The notes beneath the pieces are model-generated. The model saw nothing but the letters and a program-made list of their open reading frames with translations, had not been told where the DNA came from and did not search any database. From Bacillus sp. B1-b2 (GTDB lineage Bacteria; Bacillota; Bacilli; Bacillales; Cytobacillaceae): a DNA stretch of 64,000 bases. Numbering within the stretch: the stretch's first letter is position 1; every line of letters begins with the position of its first letter. Below, piece after piece: positions 1 through 8,609 of this stretch. The stretch spans positions 62,001 to 126,000 of the forward strand of contig NZ_WEHU01000006.1 in the NCBI RefSeq assembly GCF_009183415.1. Reading direction: 5' to 3'. Position numbers and translations under genes: made by a program.

Positions 1-341
1 TTTACCTTTCTATTTTCCTCCATTTTCTCTATACCTGTAATTGGTTCTATCGCCCTAATTAGGACTGCTTGAGGATCTCCTTCCTCTTTTGTTACGATGT
101 TCAGCATGTTGTGGTTATGCATGGAGTAAATATATATGGTTCCACCTTGCATATATAGCGACTGTAATCGGGGTGTTCGTTTGCCACCATAGCTGTGACA
201 CGCCAAATCCTCCACTCCAAGATATGCCTCTGTTTCTACAATATATCCACTATACGTGTAAGTAGATGTTTGATGAACTAACACCTTCCCTAGCAAAAGC
301 TTTGCTATAGCCTCCGTAGACTGATTCACAAAATCAATCAA
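1..341 (-). CDS. 3-methyladenine DNA glycosylase, AAG/MPG family (N-terminal part, runs off the window)
   Basis: Base-excision repair enzyme that removes alkylated purines from DNA. I translated the minus strand from a TTG at 341, which follows a strong GAGGTGATC ribosome site with normal spacing. The first 113 residues show the family hallmarks: an ETEAYLG motif (the Glu is the catalytic position in this family), then a CHSYGGKRTPR stretch, then a MHNHNMLNIVT stretch like the YGMHYCLNVVT of homologues. The gene continues beyond base 1, so its C-terminus is not visible. Family assignment is strong; the TTG start is inferred because no ATG lies closer to the ribosome site. Confidence 0.85.
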   Translation of the reverse strand, partial: MIDFVNQSTEAIAKLLLGKVLVHQTSTYTYSGYIVETEAYLGVEDLACHSYGGKRTPRLQSLYMQGGTIYIYSMHNHNMLNIVTKEEGDPQAVLIRAIEPITGIEKMEENRKV

Positions 342-461
342 GAAAGATCACCTCATTTCTTTATATTATATACTACCCCTAAAGAATGAAGTATTCGCAA
401 AAACAACCATGTTATTTGCGATTTCCATTTATTTATTCTCGATTCTAACTCCTACATAAAA

Positions 462-492
462 TAATGCCGATTCCCAGTGAATCGGCATTATA
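462..492 (-). terminator. Rho-independent terminator of the NADH oxidase gene
   Basis: A 10-bp perfect stem (AATGCCGATT with AATCGGCATT) and a short loop lie just past the stop codon of the NADH oxidase gene. On the minus strand the stem is followed by a T-rich tail. Confidence 0.8.
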
Positions 493-541
493 GCTATTGG
501 CGATGTTAATCAATCTCCTAAATCGGAGACAGATATATCTT

Positions 542-1903
542 TTATTTTGCTAAAACAGCTTCTTTCTTTTTCTCCAAGGAAGCTAGACCAGCCTGATTTA
601 GGGTATTCCATGGTTTGTTAAAATGTGGTTGGAAGAAGAAGTCAACGAATCCTAATTCTTCAATCGTCATTTTTGTTTGGATACATACAGATAATGTATT
701 AACCATTTGTGTTAAATCTGCTTTTGATATTAATTGAGCCCCTAATATTTGCTTTGTTTCTTGGTGGTAAAGAACTTTTAGGCGAACTTCATTGAATGTC
801 GGCATAAATTCTGGGCGGTCATTATCAATAACCTCTACTACTTTATAAGGGATATTACTAGCTTTTGCTGTAATTTCTGTTAATCCTGTAGAAGCCATGT
901 TCAAACCAAATATATGCAAGCCTGAAGTTCCTTGTGTTCCCATATACTTTAGAGATTGCCCTGCAATATTATAACCAACTAATGTTCCCATTCTTACTGC
1001 ATTTGTAGCAAGAGGGATGTACAGTTTATCTCCAGTAGGATTATAGTTAACCGCACAGCTATCACCTGCTGCATAAATGTCTGGATTACTTGATTGCATA
1101 TACTCATTTATTGTTATTGCACCATTTGGGAGTAAATCTACTTTTCCTTTTAATAAGCTTGTATTTGGTCTAAAACCAACACATAAGATAACAAGATCTG
1201 TTTCGTATTCGCCTTTTGTTGTAATAACCTTTGTTACCTTGCCGTCAGCATTACCTTCAAATTTAGTTACTGTTTGTTGTAGTGCTAAATGAATATTACG
1301 CTCTGAAAATGCTGCTTCTACAACGTCTGTAAATTCTTTATCTAAATATTTATTTAGAATTCTATCTTCACTGTCAATAAGTGTTACGTTTTTACCATTT
1401 AGTTCAAATGCTTCTACAAGTTCAACTCCAATATAACCTGCGCCGATAACTGTTACATTTTTCACATCTTTAGATTTTGCAATAATTTCATTTGCTTGAT
1501 TATAGTTTTTGGAAAGTAGGATGTTATCCAACTTTATTCCGTCAATTGGAGGAATAATCGGCCATGAACCTGTTGTCATCACTAACTTATCGTATTGATC
1601 AACTTTTTCTTCTCCTGTATTTAAATCTCTAACTTTCACTTGTTTTCTTTCTGTATCTACCTCTAATACCTCATGCTCCATATGCATAGCTGCACCTAGC
1701 TGTTTCAATTCCTCAGGAGAAGAATAGAATAATTGACTAGCATCTTTTGCTACGCCACCAACATATAAGGCAATTCCACATGATAAAAAAGAAACATTAT
1801 TATTTTTTTCATAAACTGCTATCTCTATATTATTATTTAATTTCGCTAATGTCTTAACTGCAGCTGTCCCTGCGTGTGTACATCCGATTACAACTACTTT
1901 CAT
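542..1903 (-). CDS. nox: NADH oxidase (probably water-forming), pyridine nucleotide-disulfide reductase family
   Basis: Cytosolic flavoenzyme that reoxidises NADH with oxygen. At 453 residues it has the usual family length. The N-terminal FAD-binding motif is VVVIGCTHAGTAA (residues 3-15), followed by the single redox cysteine C42 in SFLSCGIALYVGG, typical of H2O-forming Nox and CoA-disulfide reductases. A second nucleotide-binding motif, VIGAGYIGVEL, lies near residue 150, and an FAD motif IYAAGDSCAV lies near 275. The C-terminal dimerisation domain is complete. It is a single-gene unit with its own terminator and three TGTGA-N6-TCAC(A/T) operators upstream, which fits redox or oxygen control. 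CoA-disulfide reductase is the main alternative, since sequence alone separates the two poorly. Confidence 0.85.
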   Translation of the reverse strand: MKVVVIGCTHAGTAAVKTLAKLNNNIEIAVYEKNNNVSFLSCGIALYVGGVAKDASQLFYSSPEELKQLGAAMHMEHEVLEVDTERKQVKVRDLNTGEEKVDQYDKLVMTTGSWPIIPPIDGIKLDNILLSKNYNQANEIIAKSKDVKNVTVIGAGYIGVELVEAFELNGKNVTLIDSEDRILNKYLDKEFTDVVEAAFSERNIHLALQQTVTKFEGNADGKVTKVITTKGEYETDLVILCVGFRPNTSLLKGKVDLLPNGAITINEYMQSSNPDIYAAGDSCAVNYNPTGDKLYIPLATNAVRMGTLVGYNIAGQSLKYMGTQGTSGLHIFGLNMASTGLTEITAKASNIPYKVVEVIDNDRPEFMPTFNEVRLKVLYHQETKQILGAQLISKADLTQMVNTLSVCIQTKMTIEELGFVDFFFQPHFNKPWNTLNQAGLASLEKKKEAVLAK

Positions 1904-1930
1904 GATTTAAAAGCTCCTTTGTAATAGAAT

Positions 1931-1948
1931 TTGTGAATTACTTCACTT
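1931..1948. promoter_or_regulatory. Rex/Fnr-type operator 1 upstream of nox
   Basis: TTGTGAATTACTTCACTT matches the Rex consensus TTGTGAANNNNTTCACAA with mismatches at one end, and also the Bacillus Fnr form TGTGA-N6-TCACT. It lies 28 bp upstream of the nox start codon. Confidence 0.6.
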
Positions 1949-1976
1949 ATGTTAGTAAAAAAAAAAATCACATATA

Positions 1977-1994
1977 TTGTGATGTAGTTCACAT
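1977..1994. promoter_or_regulatory. Rex/Fnr-type operator 2 upstream of nox
   Basis: TTGTGATGTAGTTCACAT keeps both conserved arms, TGTGA and TCACA. It is the second of three such sites between nox and the terminator of the next operon. Confidence 0.6.
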
Positions 1995-2043
1995 GTTGTT
2001 CATACTTTTATTATACATGGGAAAAAAGAAAATGCAACTGTTT

Positions 2044-2061
2044 TTGTGATTAAATTCACAA
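2044..2061. promoter_or_regulatory. Rex/Fnr-type operator 3 upstream of nox
   Basis: TTGTGATTAAATTCACAA is a near-perfect 18-bp palindrome and the best of the three sites. Rex senses the NADH/NAD ratio and Fnr senses oxygen; the sequence alone does not decide between them. Confidence 0.7.
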
Positions 2062-2128
2062 TGAATAGTATAAATATATTTTTCCCTATTATTTATAGAG
2101 TATGCACTATTAATAAGACAATATAAAA

Positions 2129-2152
2129 AGCCCTTATTTTAAAGGACTTCTA
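2129..2152 (-). terminator. Terminator of the 2.3-9.3 kb operon
   Basis: On the minus strand a stem GTCCTTTA/TAAGGGC with a small A loop is followed by TTTTTAT, about 150 bp past the stop of the nitroreductase gene. Pairing includes one G-U. Confidence 0.6.
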
Positions 2153-2302
2153 TAATGTCAGCCATCTGCTGCTGAAAAGTACTACAGGTTTTTAGTTAAA
2201 CCATTAAGCTAGTATTCTTTATTCCTAGGCTTATCATTACTTTCTACAGGGCAATACTTTTTCCCTTATGAGCATAATGAATTTCGTAACAGTCTATAGT
2301 GC

Positions 2303-3163
2303 CTATTTAATCGTAAACCCTCTTTTTACTAGTGCATCTTTTAAATTAGTTCTTAAGCTAGAAGAGGCAGCAATGGTTTCGGGCTTTGTACATCTTCTTG
2401 CAGTATGCTCTCTCCATCCATAATCTATGCCATGATTTTCAGGCTCCCCTGCTATAGATACTCTTCTACCATCATATGTCTTGCGAGCTATCATTGTCTG
2501 ATCATATTCCTCTAAATGTAAATCAAGATCTTTCACATCATATATTTCCTGATGTATCGTAATTTTTTCAGGTAACCTCGGCTTTACTCCTCGTCGTCCG
2601 CCGACTTTTTCATATCCTATTGATAATCCTGAAATAGCAAAAACACCTTCTGGTAAGCCGAGTTCTATAGCAACTGCCTCAGGGTCATTGCGAATTGACC
2701 CTACTGGTACACAGCCTAAACCTAAAGATTCAGCTGCAATGACTGCATTTTGTAAACCTAAAGTAGCATCCATGGAAGAAAGGAGAAACATTTCTAGTGT
2801 ATTAGCTAAGAATGCGTGGTTCTGTGATTCTGTAACGTATTTTAGACGATAAATATCAGCACAAAAAATAAGAAATACTGGTGCTTGTTCGACAAAGGAT
2901 TGATTGCCTGATAATACAGCTAATCTTGCTTTTTTACTTTCCTCTTTAACCACAATGATACTATATGCCTGTAAATTAGAAGATGTAGGAGCACTTCTTG
3001 CCGAAATGGTAATCATTTTTAGCATCTCATCTGAAATTAGCTTAGAATCAAATGACCTAATGGATTCATGAGCAGTAAGTACTCTAATTGTTTCGTTTAG
3101 TAGATGATCTACCTCAGAAAATGCTTCCTGCTCTATCCTTGTTCCTTTTGTAAAATTCTGCAT
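2303..3163 (-). CDS. NADPH-dependent nitroreductase family protein (NfsA-like FMN oxidoreductase)
   Basis: FMN-dependent oxidoreductase, 286 residues. After a short leader the nitroreductase fold starts at about residue 25 with HESIRSFDSKLISDEML, then ARSAPTSSNLQAYSIIVV, the FMN phosphate-binding and substrate region. Near residue 150 is a GLGCVPVGSIRNDPEAV segment typical of NfsA/FRP relatives, and GGRRGVKPRLP near 200 fits the C-terminal NADPH/FMN region. It is the last gene of the operon and starts 15 bp after the M29-like gene, with an AGGTGAG ribosome site. The context suggests reduction of a catabolic intermediate, but the natural substrate cannot be read from sequence. Confidence 0.8.
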   Translation of the reverse strand: MQNFTKGTRIEQEAFSEVDHLLNETIRVLTAHESIRSFDSKLISDEMLKMITISARSAPTSSNLQAYSIIVVKEESKKARLAVLSGNQSFVEQAPVFLIFCADIYRLKYVTESQNHAFLANTLEMFLLSSMDATLGLQNAVIAAESLGLGCVPVGSIRNDPEAVAIELGLPEGVFAISGLSIGYEKVGGRRGVKPRLPEKITIHQEIYDVKDLDLHLEEYDQTMIARKTYDGRRVSIAGEPENHGIDYGWREHTARRCTKPETIAASSSLRTNLKDALVKRGFTIK

Positions 3164-3178
3164 CCACTAACTCACCTC

Positions 3179-4126
3179 TTAATATTTCACTAGAATTCCT
3201 TTATCCATAATTAATTGATTATCAATATAAACAGTTGGCCTTGTAACAACTCCATCAATATGTACACCAGCAGATATAGTTCCACCAAACGTATTATTGC
3301 TACCAAATGCTACATGAATCGTTCCATATACCTTTTCATCCTCTAAAACAACCCCAGTAATTCTTGCCTTATCATTTGTACCTATGCCAAACTCTCCTAA
3401 TAATCTACCTTCCTCCTCTCCTAACATACTTAATAAAATATCAGCTTCTTGCCCAGTTGCCTTGTCGAGGCGTCCTTCTTCTAACGTAAGAATAAGTGGA
3501 GATGTAAGTTTACCTATACCTGCAACTGAACCGTCTATTACAATATTGCCACTTGCTGTGCCTTCGAGAGGCGCGATATATGCTTCTCCAGATGGAAGAT
3601 TCCCTGATTCTCCTGGGTTCAAGTACATACCTGTACTAGGTATTCCTTTTCTTTGAGAAATATCAAAACATAGTGTATATCCATCTTTTTCAATTTGCAC
3701 TTGTTTTCCATTAGTAAGGAGTTCTGTTAATTGCTCTGTTAGCATTTTTACTTGCTCATAATCTGCTGAAATAGCTCCTTCAAGAAACATATCCTTCGTT
3801 ATTCCCGGCATTGTCGCAAGCCTTGTTCCTGTTGCCACAGCTTCCTTCCTTGCTTGTGTATGTGTAAGAGAATGCTCCGTTACACAAACTACAACATCTG
3901 CCGTTTTCATTGCTTGTGCAACTGCAACTGGAGGTTCTTGGCCAGACTTCTGTCTTTCTTGCATCAACATTAGCATGGTTTCTGCATGTAGTGCCTTTCC
4001 TGCTTTAAACAAAGCTTCTCCAATTTCTTTTTTCACTTCATCTACAACTATGAGAAAGAGTTCTCCTTCTTTTATTCCTAAACACTTTTCGAGTACATTT
4101 CTGCTAATTTCAACCATTTTGTCCAT
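3179..4126 (-). CDS. M29 aminopeptidase / NicX-like metal-dependent hydrolase or dioxygenase
   Basis: 315-residue protein of the family uniting M29 aminopeptidases and 2,5-dihydroxypyridine dioxygenase (NicX). Visible signatures are GESGNLPSGEAYIAPLEG near residue 170, an acidic LTLEEGRLD segment near 215, LGEFGIGTND near 243 and HVAFGSNNTFGG near 275, followed by AGVHIDGV. These carry the Glu, His and Asp residues that bind metal in the family. It sits 15 bp from each neighbour in the operon. The label could be aminopeptidase or ring-opening dioxygenase. The OPT transporter in the operon favours a peptide-like substrate, which is an inference. Confidence 0.7.
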   Translation of the reverse strand: MDKMVEISRNVLEKCLGIKEGELFLIVVDEVKKEIGEALFKAGKALHAETMLMLMQERQKSGQEPPVAVAQAMKTADVVVCVTEHSLTHTQARKEAVATGTRLATMPGITKDMFLEGAISADYEQVKMLTEQLTELLTNGKQVQIEKDGYTLCFDISQRKGIPSTGMYLNPGESGNLPSGEAYIAPLEGTASGNIVIDGSVAGIGKLTSPLILTLEEGRLDKATGQEADILLSMLGEEEGRLLGEFGIGTNDKARITGVVLEDEKVYGTIHVAFGSNNTFGGTISAGVHIDGVVTRPTVYIDNQLIMDKGILVKY

Positions 4127-4141
4127 GTCTATTTGTCCTTC

Positions 4142-4810
4142 CTAAATAATTTCTGATACTAATTTCGTCATAATTGCATTTGATAACACGACTGGTATAT
4201 CAGATTCTTTCTCTACTATCCCTCGCATTTCTTCTGTATAGCCCATACAATCCAACAATATTACATCTACTTCTTTTTTTAGATTTTGTGTAGCTTTTTC
4301 AAAATTAGTAGGGTTCATCTCGTATGGTGAGGCAACTTGGAAGACTGGGTCTAAGCCAAAAGGAGAATACTTTTTATAAGATGTCTTCACTTGGTTTTCA
4401 AGAGGAACAATGACCCCTAGTTTTCTCTTACCAATTAGTGCGGCAATAGTTGGTGGGATGATGTGATCTGGTTCAATTAAATGAGATTTTCTAGTTGTTA
4501 ATCCTGGAAATACGCCTGTGCAAAGCAGAAGTATTTGGGTTATTCCCATATCTTCTAAATGATGAATTTTCTCTTGTAAAATTGGTTTTATTTTTTCTCG
4601 AGACATAATAACAGATTCGCCTGTTACTAAACGGGATGTTAATACATAGTCATTTTCCATTGGGTATAATTTTGTCTCTATATATTCTTTTGATAGTCCA
4701 TCTAATACGCCTATTTGTACTATCTCTGTATTGCTTAAATTTGCTTCTAGAATAGGAGTAATATCTGTTCGTGGAGCTTGACCAATTGTAATAGTACCTA
4801 GCTTCTTCAT
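4142..4810 (-). CDS. AroM family protein
   Basis: 222-residue AroM protein, named after an E. coli gene of unknown biochemical function. The diagnostic N-terminus is LGTITIGQAPRTDITP. Two cysteines sit where the Asp/Glu racemase superfamily keeps its catalytic pair: C97 in LLLCTGVFPGL and C188 in ILLDCMGYTEEMRG. It therefore looks like a second two-cysteine racemase-fold protein in this operon, beside the hydantoin racemase relative. It starts after an AAGGAG ribosome site and is separated from the upstream DUF1177 gene by a terminator-like hairpin. Family identity is secure, enzymatic role unknown. Confidence 0.85.
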   Translation of the reverse strand: MKKLGTITIGQAPRTDITPILEANLSNTEIVQIGVLDGLSKEYIETKLYPMENDYVLTSRLVTGESVIMSREKIKPILQEKIHHLEDMGITQILLLCTGVFPGLTTRKSHLIEPDHIIPPTIAALIGKRKLGVIVPLENQVKTSYKKYSPFGLDPVFQVASPYEMNPTNFEKATQNLKKEVDVILLDCMGYTEEMRGIVEKESDIPVVLSNAIMTKLVSEII

Positions 4811-4840
4811 ACAATGATTCTCCTTCTTGTTATATTTAAA

Positions 4841-4861
4841 AGAGGAAGCTAGGCTTCCTCT
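4841..4861 (-). terminator. Intra-operon terminator-like hairpin
   Basis: AGAGGAAGC/GCTTCCTCT is a 9-bp perfect stem with a 3-base loop. On the minus strand it is followed by TTTAAATAT. It lies between the DUF1177 and AroM genes and could lower expression of the downstream genes. Confidence 0.6.
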
Positions 4862-4867
4862 AGAGTA

Positions 4868-5824
4868 CTATTCCTTTACTAGCGGCGAAGTTGATTTCCC
4901 CATTGTTTGTAACATTTTCATTGATCCGTATAAATCAGTTATTCTTGTAAATTCGTCTTTATCATAAAATTGACAAGTATCACTTCCTACTTCTTTTGCC
5001 ACTTCTATAGAGAAGCGTACAGCATCTGCAATATCTGTTTCATGACTAGCGCCTGTGCCACATCCAGGAACAATAGATTGAGCGGTGATTGCTAAGCCAA
5101 CAACAGGTGCATCTGTAGCAACAGAAGGTTGTAAAATAGAATTAATATGATAAAGATCATTTCCATATGGAGTAATATCTTGTGAAGTGATTGGAAATGT
5201 TACAGGGAATTTCCCTGTAGTCATTTCTTTTATTCTAAGTAAATCCTCACTAACACGAAGTATGTACCCTTCTTTTACAGTAGGAGAAATGGCAATTCCT
5301 TTATGATTAATGACTCTATTTCCTTTTGTTGTATCAATAGAAATAATACAATCCATTTCAACAATTACCTCGTGTTTATTCATTGTTAAAATATCAACTG
5401 GTGAATCCATAAAATCAACTGGTTCATGTGGTCTTGTCGGAGCATCTGGGCAAATATGTGTAGACACAATAACGTCTCCTAACAAAGTATCTCCTTTTAC
5501 TTGCATGTCTGCTAACTTCAAAGCTGTTGCAACGGCTGCTACTGCTCCATCTGCATCAGACACTAATCCAATTCTACTCGGTCGAGCGCCGATTCCACCT
5601 AGCCTACCAATGACACCAAGTGTAGGAACATCTCCTCCACCTAACTTTCCTTGTGAGCCAGGTATAACAATTTTAATAAAATCTGTGCTGCCTTTTTCTC
5701 CTTCTACCGTTTCTACCGTAGCTTCTACATTAGGGTATTCTTTGAATAAATCTGCAACAGCCTTCCCTGTTACATAGGCATTATCTAAAGCATCTATTGC
5801 AACTAACGTTTGTTTTAATACCAT
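4868..5824 (-). CDS. DUF1177 family protein
   Basis: 318 residues, matching the DUF1177 family along its whole length as I know it. Recognisable stretches are GSQGKLGGGDVPTLGVIGRLGGIGARP (residues about 56-82), VSDADGAVAAVATALKLADM, DVIVSTHICPDAPTRPHEP near 125 with a His and Cys that could bind metal, and AITAQSIVPGCGTGASHETD near 250. No signal peptide or membrane segment is present, so it should be cytosolic. No reaction is established for the family to my knowledge. Its place between AroM and DUF917 suggests it takes part in the same pathway. Confidence 0.85.
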   Translation of the reverse strand: MVLKQTLVAIDALDNAYVTGKAVADLFKEYPNVEATVETVEGEKGSTDFIKIVIPGSQGKLGGGDVPTLGVIGRLGGIGARPSRIGLVSDADGAVAAVATALKLADMQVKGDTLLGDVIVSTHICPDAPTRPHEPVDFMDSPVDILTMNKHEVIVEMDCIISIDTTKGNRVINHKGIAISPTVKEGYILRVSEDLLRIKEMTTGKFPVTFPITSQDITPYGNDLYHINSILQPSVATDAPVVGLAITAQSIVPGCGTGASHETDIADAVRFSIEVAKEVGSDTCQFYDKDEFTRITDLYGSMKMLQTMGKSTSPLVKE

Positions 5825-5845
5825 CTCTACTATTCTCTCCTTTTA

Positions 5846-6901
5846 TTAAAGATACGAAATAATCTCTTTATTTATTATTTTCTCTACTGGAACTAAAAGT
5901 TTTTCGTTTCTCATCGTACTACTTAAGTGAAGATTTTCCTTCGGTACGTTAATAACGATAACTTTTTGCCCTTTCTCCATTTCTGCCGTTACAATTGGTC
6001 TTGCTGTTTTTGCATCAAATGTCATTAGTAAATCTGGAAAAGTACCGATTCTTTCTCCCTCTTTTTCCATGGTCATATACTCGTTCCAGAAGGTCATATG
6101 ATAGCTCTCATTAATGGTAACTTTTCCAACATCAAATCCACCCATAGTATCAAGTTTAAAATCGGTTACATAGCCTTCTGCAACCACTGCTCCACCTAGG
6201 AAAGAAATAACTGCGTCTATAGCAGCTTCTCCTTTATGAGAAAGAAGTGCTTCTCCTAATTGTATCGCTTGTTTAATGGCACCAGGTGCTCCATGTTGCT
6301 TTGCATAGCCTACCGTTACTGGGTTTCTAGCAACTGCCACTAGACCACCAGCTTCAACTGATACATAACGTACCAATTGCGCTGCTTTGTCTAAAGATCC
6401 TGATATAAGCATTTCTACATACTTCTCGCCTTTCCCACCTACTGCTACTTGGCGAGATACATAGTTAGGTATCTCAGATAAGTTAAGAGAACCCATTGTT
6501 CCTGTCGGATGTGCTCTTCCATTACACGGAATATCCACAACTGGTAATCCAGTGATAGCAGATTGAAACCAACCATTAACCGTAGTTCCCGCTCCGTTTT
6601 CATTTGTCATAATCCCTTGTAGCGGAGAAGGAAGTTCTTTCTCTAAAAGTTCCATTGCCCTAATATAGTGAACAGGTTTAACATATTGCTCTTTGGCTGC
6701 TGGTGCACCTACTAATGAAACAGTCACAAGTAAGCCATCCTCTTTCATTTCATTAGCTTCTTTTAATACTGGTTGCCCTACCTCCAAGGCAAGACGGCCA
6801 ATTTGAAGACCGTCTTCGATCTTACCTCCTCCTCCGCCGCCTAGGATAGCACCACCATAGACTGCATATTCTACTATTTTTTCATCTAGTTTTATTGTCA
6901 A
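5846..6901 (-). CDS. DUF917 family protein (S-methyl thiohydantoin desulfurase-like domain)
   Basis: 351 residues. The N-terminus has a glycine run, YGGAILGGGGGG (residues 14-25), typical of DUF917. It is followed by GIMTNENGAGTTVNGW, PCNGRAHPTGTMGS with a conserved Cys/His pair, and the C-terminal part that Pfam treats as the second half of the domain. The family name S-methyl thiohydantoin desulfurase comes from a few members only. DUF917 genes often lie with hydantoinase-type genes, which fits the hydantoin racemase relative here. It starts 10 bp after the OPT transporter gene, so the two are probably translated together. Confidence 0.85.
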   Translation of the reverse strand: MTIKLDEKIVEYAVYGGAILGGGGGGKIEDGLQIGRLALEVGQPVLKEANEMKEDGLLVTVSLVGAPAAKEQYVKPVHYIRAMELLEKELPSPLQGIMTNENGAGTTVNGWFQSAITGLPVVDIPCNGRAHPTGTMGSLNLSEIPNYVSRQVAVGGKGEKYVEMLISGSLDKAAQLVRYVSVEAGGLVAVARNPVTVGYAKQHGAPGAIKQAIQLGEALLSHKGEAAIDAVISFLGGAVVAEGYVTDFKLDTMGGFDVGKVTINESYHMTFWNEYMTMEKEGERIGTFPDLLMTFDAKTARPIVTAEMEKGQKVIVINVPKENLHLSSTMRNEKLLVPVEKIINKEIISYL

Positions 6902-6911
6902 ATCATTCTCC

Positions 6912-8534
6912 TCATTTCCCTAGTTTAAATACCGAGTTAAAGAAGCTATATAAAGCATCTCCAGCAATGAAACCTGCTGCTAAAATACTCATTGGTGTTT
7001 CCGCTTCTTTACCTTTTTTCTTCACCCAAATGAGACGAATGATAATACCTGTAAGAACAGCAATCCCTGCATATGGAGTTGCTATTAACAATCCTGTCGC
7101 AAACATGATTCCTAATTGACGGTTAGGACCACCTATTAACTGTAGAATTGCACCTGGAATAGCCCAAATTAATAATTGATAAGCTACATCCATTGATGTT
7201 CCTGCTTGAATAGTAGAAACATAGACTGCGTCAATAGGTGGAACAAGATTATCTGCAAAATATCCTTCATATGTAACAAGTACAGTTATAAGTGCTACAA
7301 CAAAGGCAACTAAAGATGTCATATACTGTTGCTTTCTACCATCTATTTCATATTCTTTTTCCGTTCCGTTTCCTCTCAGGATATGGCCTGTCTTAAAGTC
7401 ATATCCCATATCAGCAAATGCTGGTCCTGTTGCTGCACTAAACCCTGCAAGCAATGCAAGCGCTACAGGTGGGAAACCAATCATCATCCCAATAAGAAGT
7501 GTTATAAATGCCACAGCGAATGCTGGAAACCACCCTGAATGCATAGCAGCAATACCAACGATTAACTCATGCACAAATGCAGCAAATGCTGCGAAAATAA
7601 TAAACCCAATTAACATCCCAAAGGACATATCTGTAATAAGTCCACCTGTGATCGCAATAATAAGGGCGATAGCCATATAAACAATAAACCCAATACCTAA
7701 AGTTCTTTTTGCAACATGAATAGGTGTTGTAAACGATTCTTCTGTTGCATTTTCTATTGTTGCGGCTACTTCTTGATTTTTACCTTTGTTCCTTTTTTTG
7801 TCTTTACCAAAGATCAAAATAGAGATCTGAATTAAAGCTACAATACCAGCTCCAATCATTAAACCGTGTGGAATATATAATGCATTAACATCTACGCCGA
7901 ATACTGGGACAGAAAATTGACGGAAAAGTAATCCAATACCAAACATAGTTAATGCCCATATATTACCTATAAAAGCTACACCAAAAGCAGACATAGGAAT
8001 ATGTAGCATAGAACCAATTACTCCAATTACCGCTCCAACCCCAAGTAATCCTGCTCTTTTCCCACCCTTATCTCCTGCTACAATTGCTTGCGCTGTTGCA
8101 GCTCCAGGTGCCCAGGTGCCAGAAGCGGGAAATAGCTTTGAATCAAATACTTTATAAAGTATGGCAGCATCAGCAAACATTGCCAAAGCAGCTCCTATTA
8201 GCATAGGAATAATTAAATCTGGCTCTCCCATTAAAAACGGGATTCCAATAGGGATTAATAAGCTATTAGCTGCTCCAAACGTGGCAGCTGATATAGATGT
8301 TTGAACCATGTTCTGTCTGTGAACAGATTTGTATCTCTTAAAAATAGTAATAGGCAGTCTTGCGATCAACATCGCAATAAGAGCTCCTATAATAGAAGTA
8401 TTTGGAGTTACTCCTAGAGAAACAATAATTTGCATACCAATTATTGCTCCAAAAACCGCTGTAACAATAGTGATAATAAGAGAAACTGGCTCGAATAAAC
8501 GAGGATGCTTCTTTGCTACTTCATCTGACTTCAT
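6912..8534 (-). CDS. OPT/YSL family transporter
   Basis: 540-residue polytopic membrane protein with about 12-14 hydrophobic segments. The N-terminal region PVSLIITIVTAVFGAIIGMQIIVSLGVTPNTSIIGALIA is the usual start of oligopeptide/metal-chelate transporters of the OPT superfamily. The internal GTWAPGAATAQAIVAGDKGGKR and GFSAATGPAFADMGYDFKTGHILRG stretches are characteristic. Members import peptides, modified peptides or metal chelates with protons. In this operon it is the obvious importer of the pathway substrate. The start is an ATG 75 bp downstream of the racemase gene. Confidence 0.85.
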   Translation of the reverse strand: MKSDEVAKKHPRLFEPVSLIITIVTAVFGAIIGMQIIVSLGVTPNTSIIGALIAMLIARLPITIFKRYKSVHRQNMVQTSISAATFGAANSLLIPIGIPFLMGEPDLIIPMLIGAALAMFADAAILYKVFDSKLFPASGTWAPGAATAQAIVAGDKGGKRAGLLGVGAVIGVIGSMLHIPMSAFGVAFIGNIWALTMFGIGLLFRQFSVPVFGVDVNALYIPHGLMIGAGIVALIQISILIFGKDKKRNKGKNQEVAATIENATEESFTTPIHVAKRTLGIGFIVYMAIALIIAITGGLITDMSFGMLIGFIIFAAFAAFVHELIVGIAAMHSGWFPAFAVAFITLLIGMMIGFPPVALALLAGFSAATGPAFADMGYDFKTGHILRGNGTEKEYEIDGRKQQYMTSLVAFVVALITVLVTYEGYFADNLVPPIDAVYVSTIQAGTSMDVAYQLLIWAIPGAILQLIGGPNRQLGIMFATGLLIATPYAGIAVLTGIIIRLIWVKKKGKEAETPMSILAAGFIAGDALYSFFNSVFKLGK

Positions 8535-8609
8535 ATACGTTCCTCCAGCTGTTTCTAGTTTAATTAATAGAGTAATCTAATTTCATAAGAGAATAAGTGC
8601 TTTCTACTA

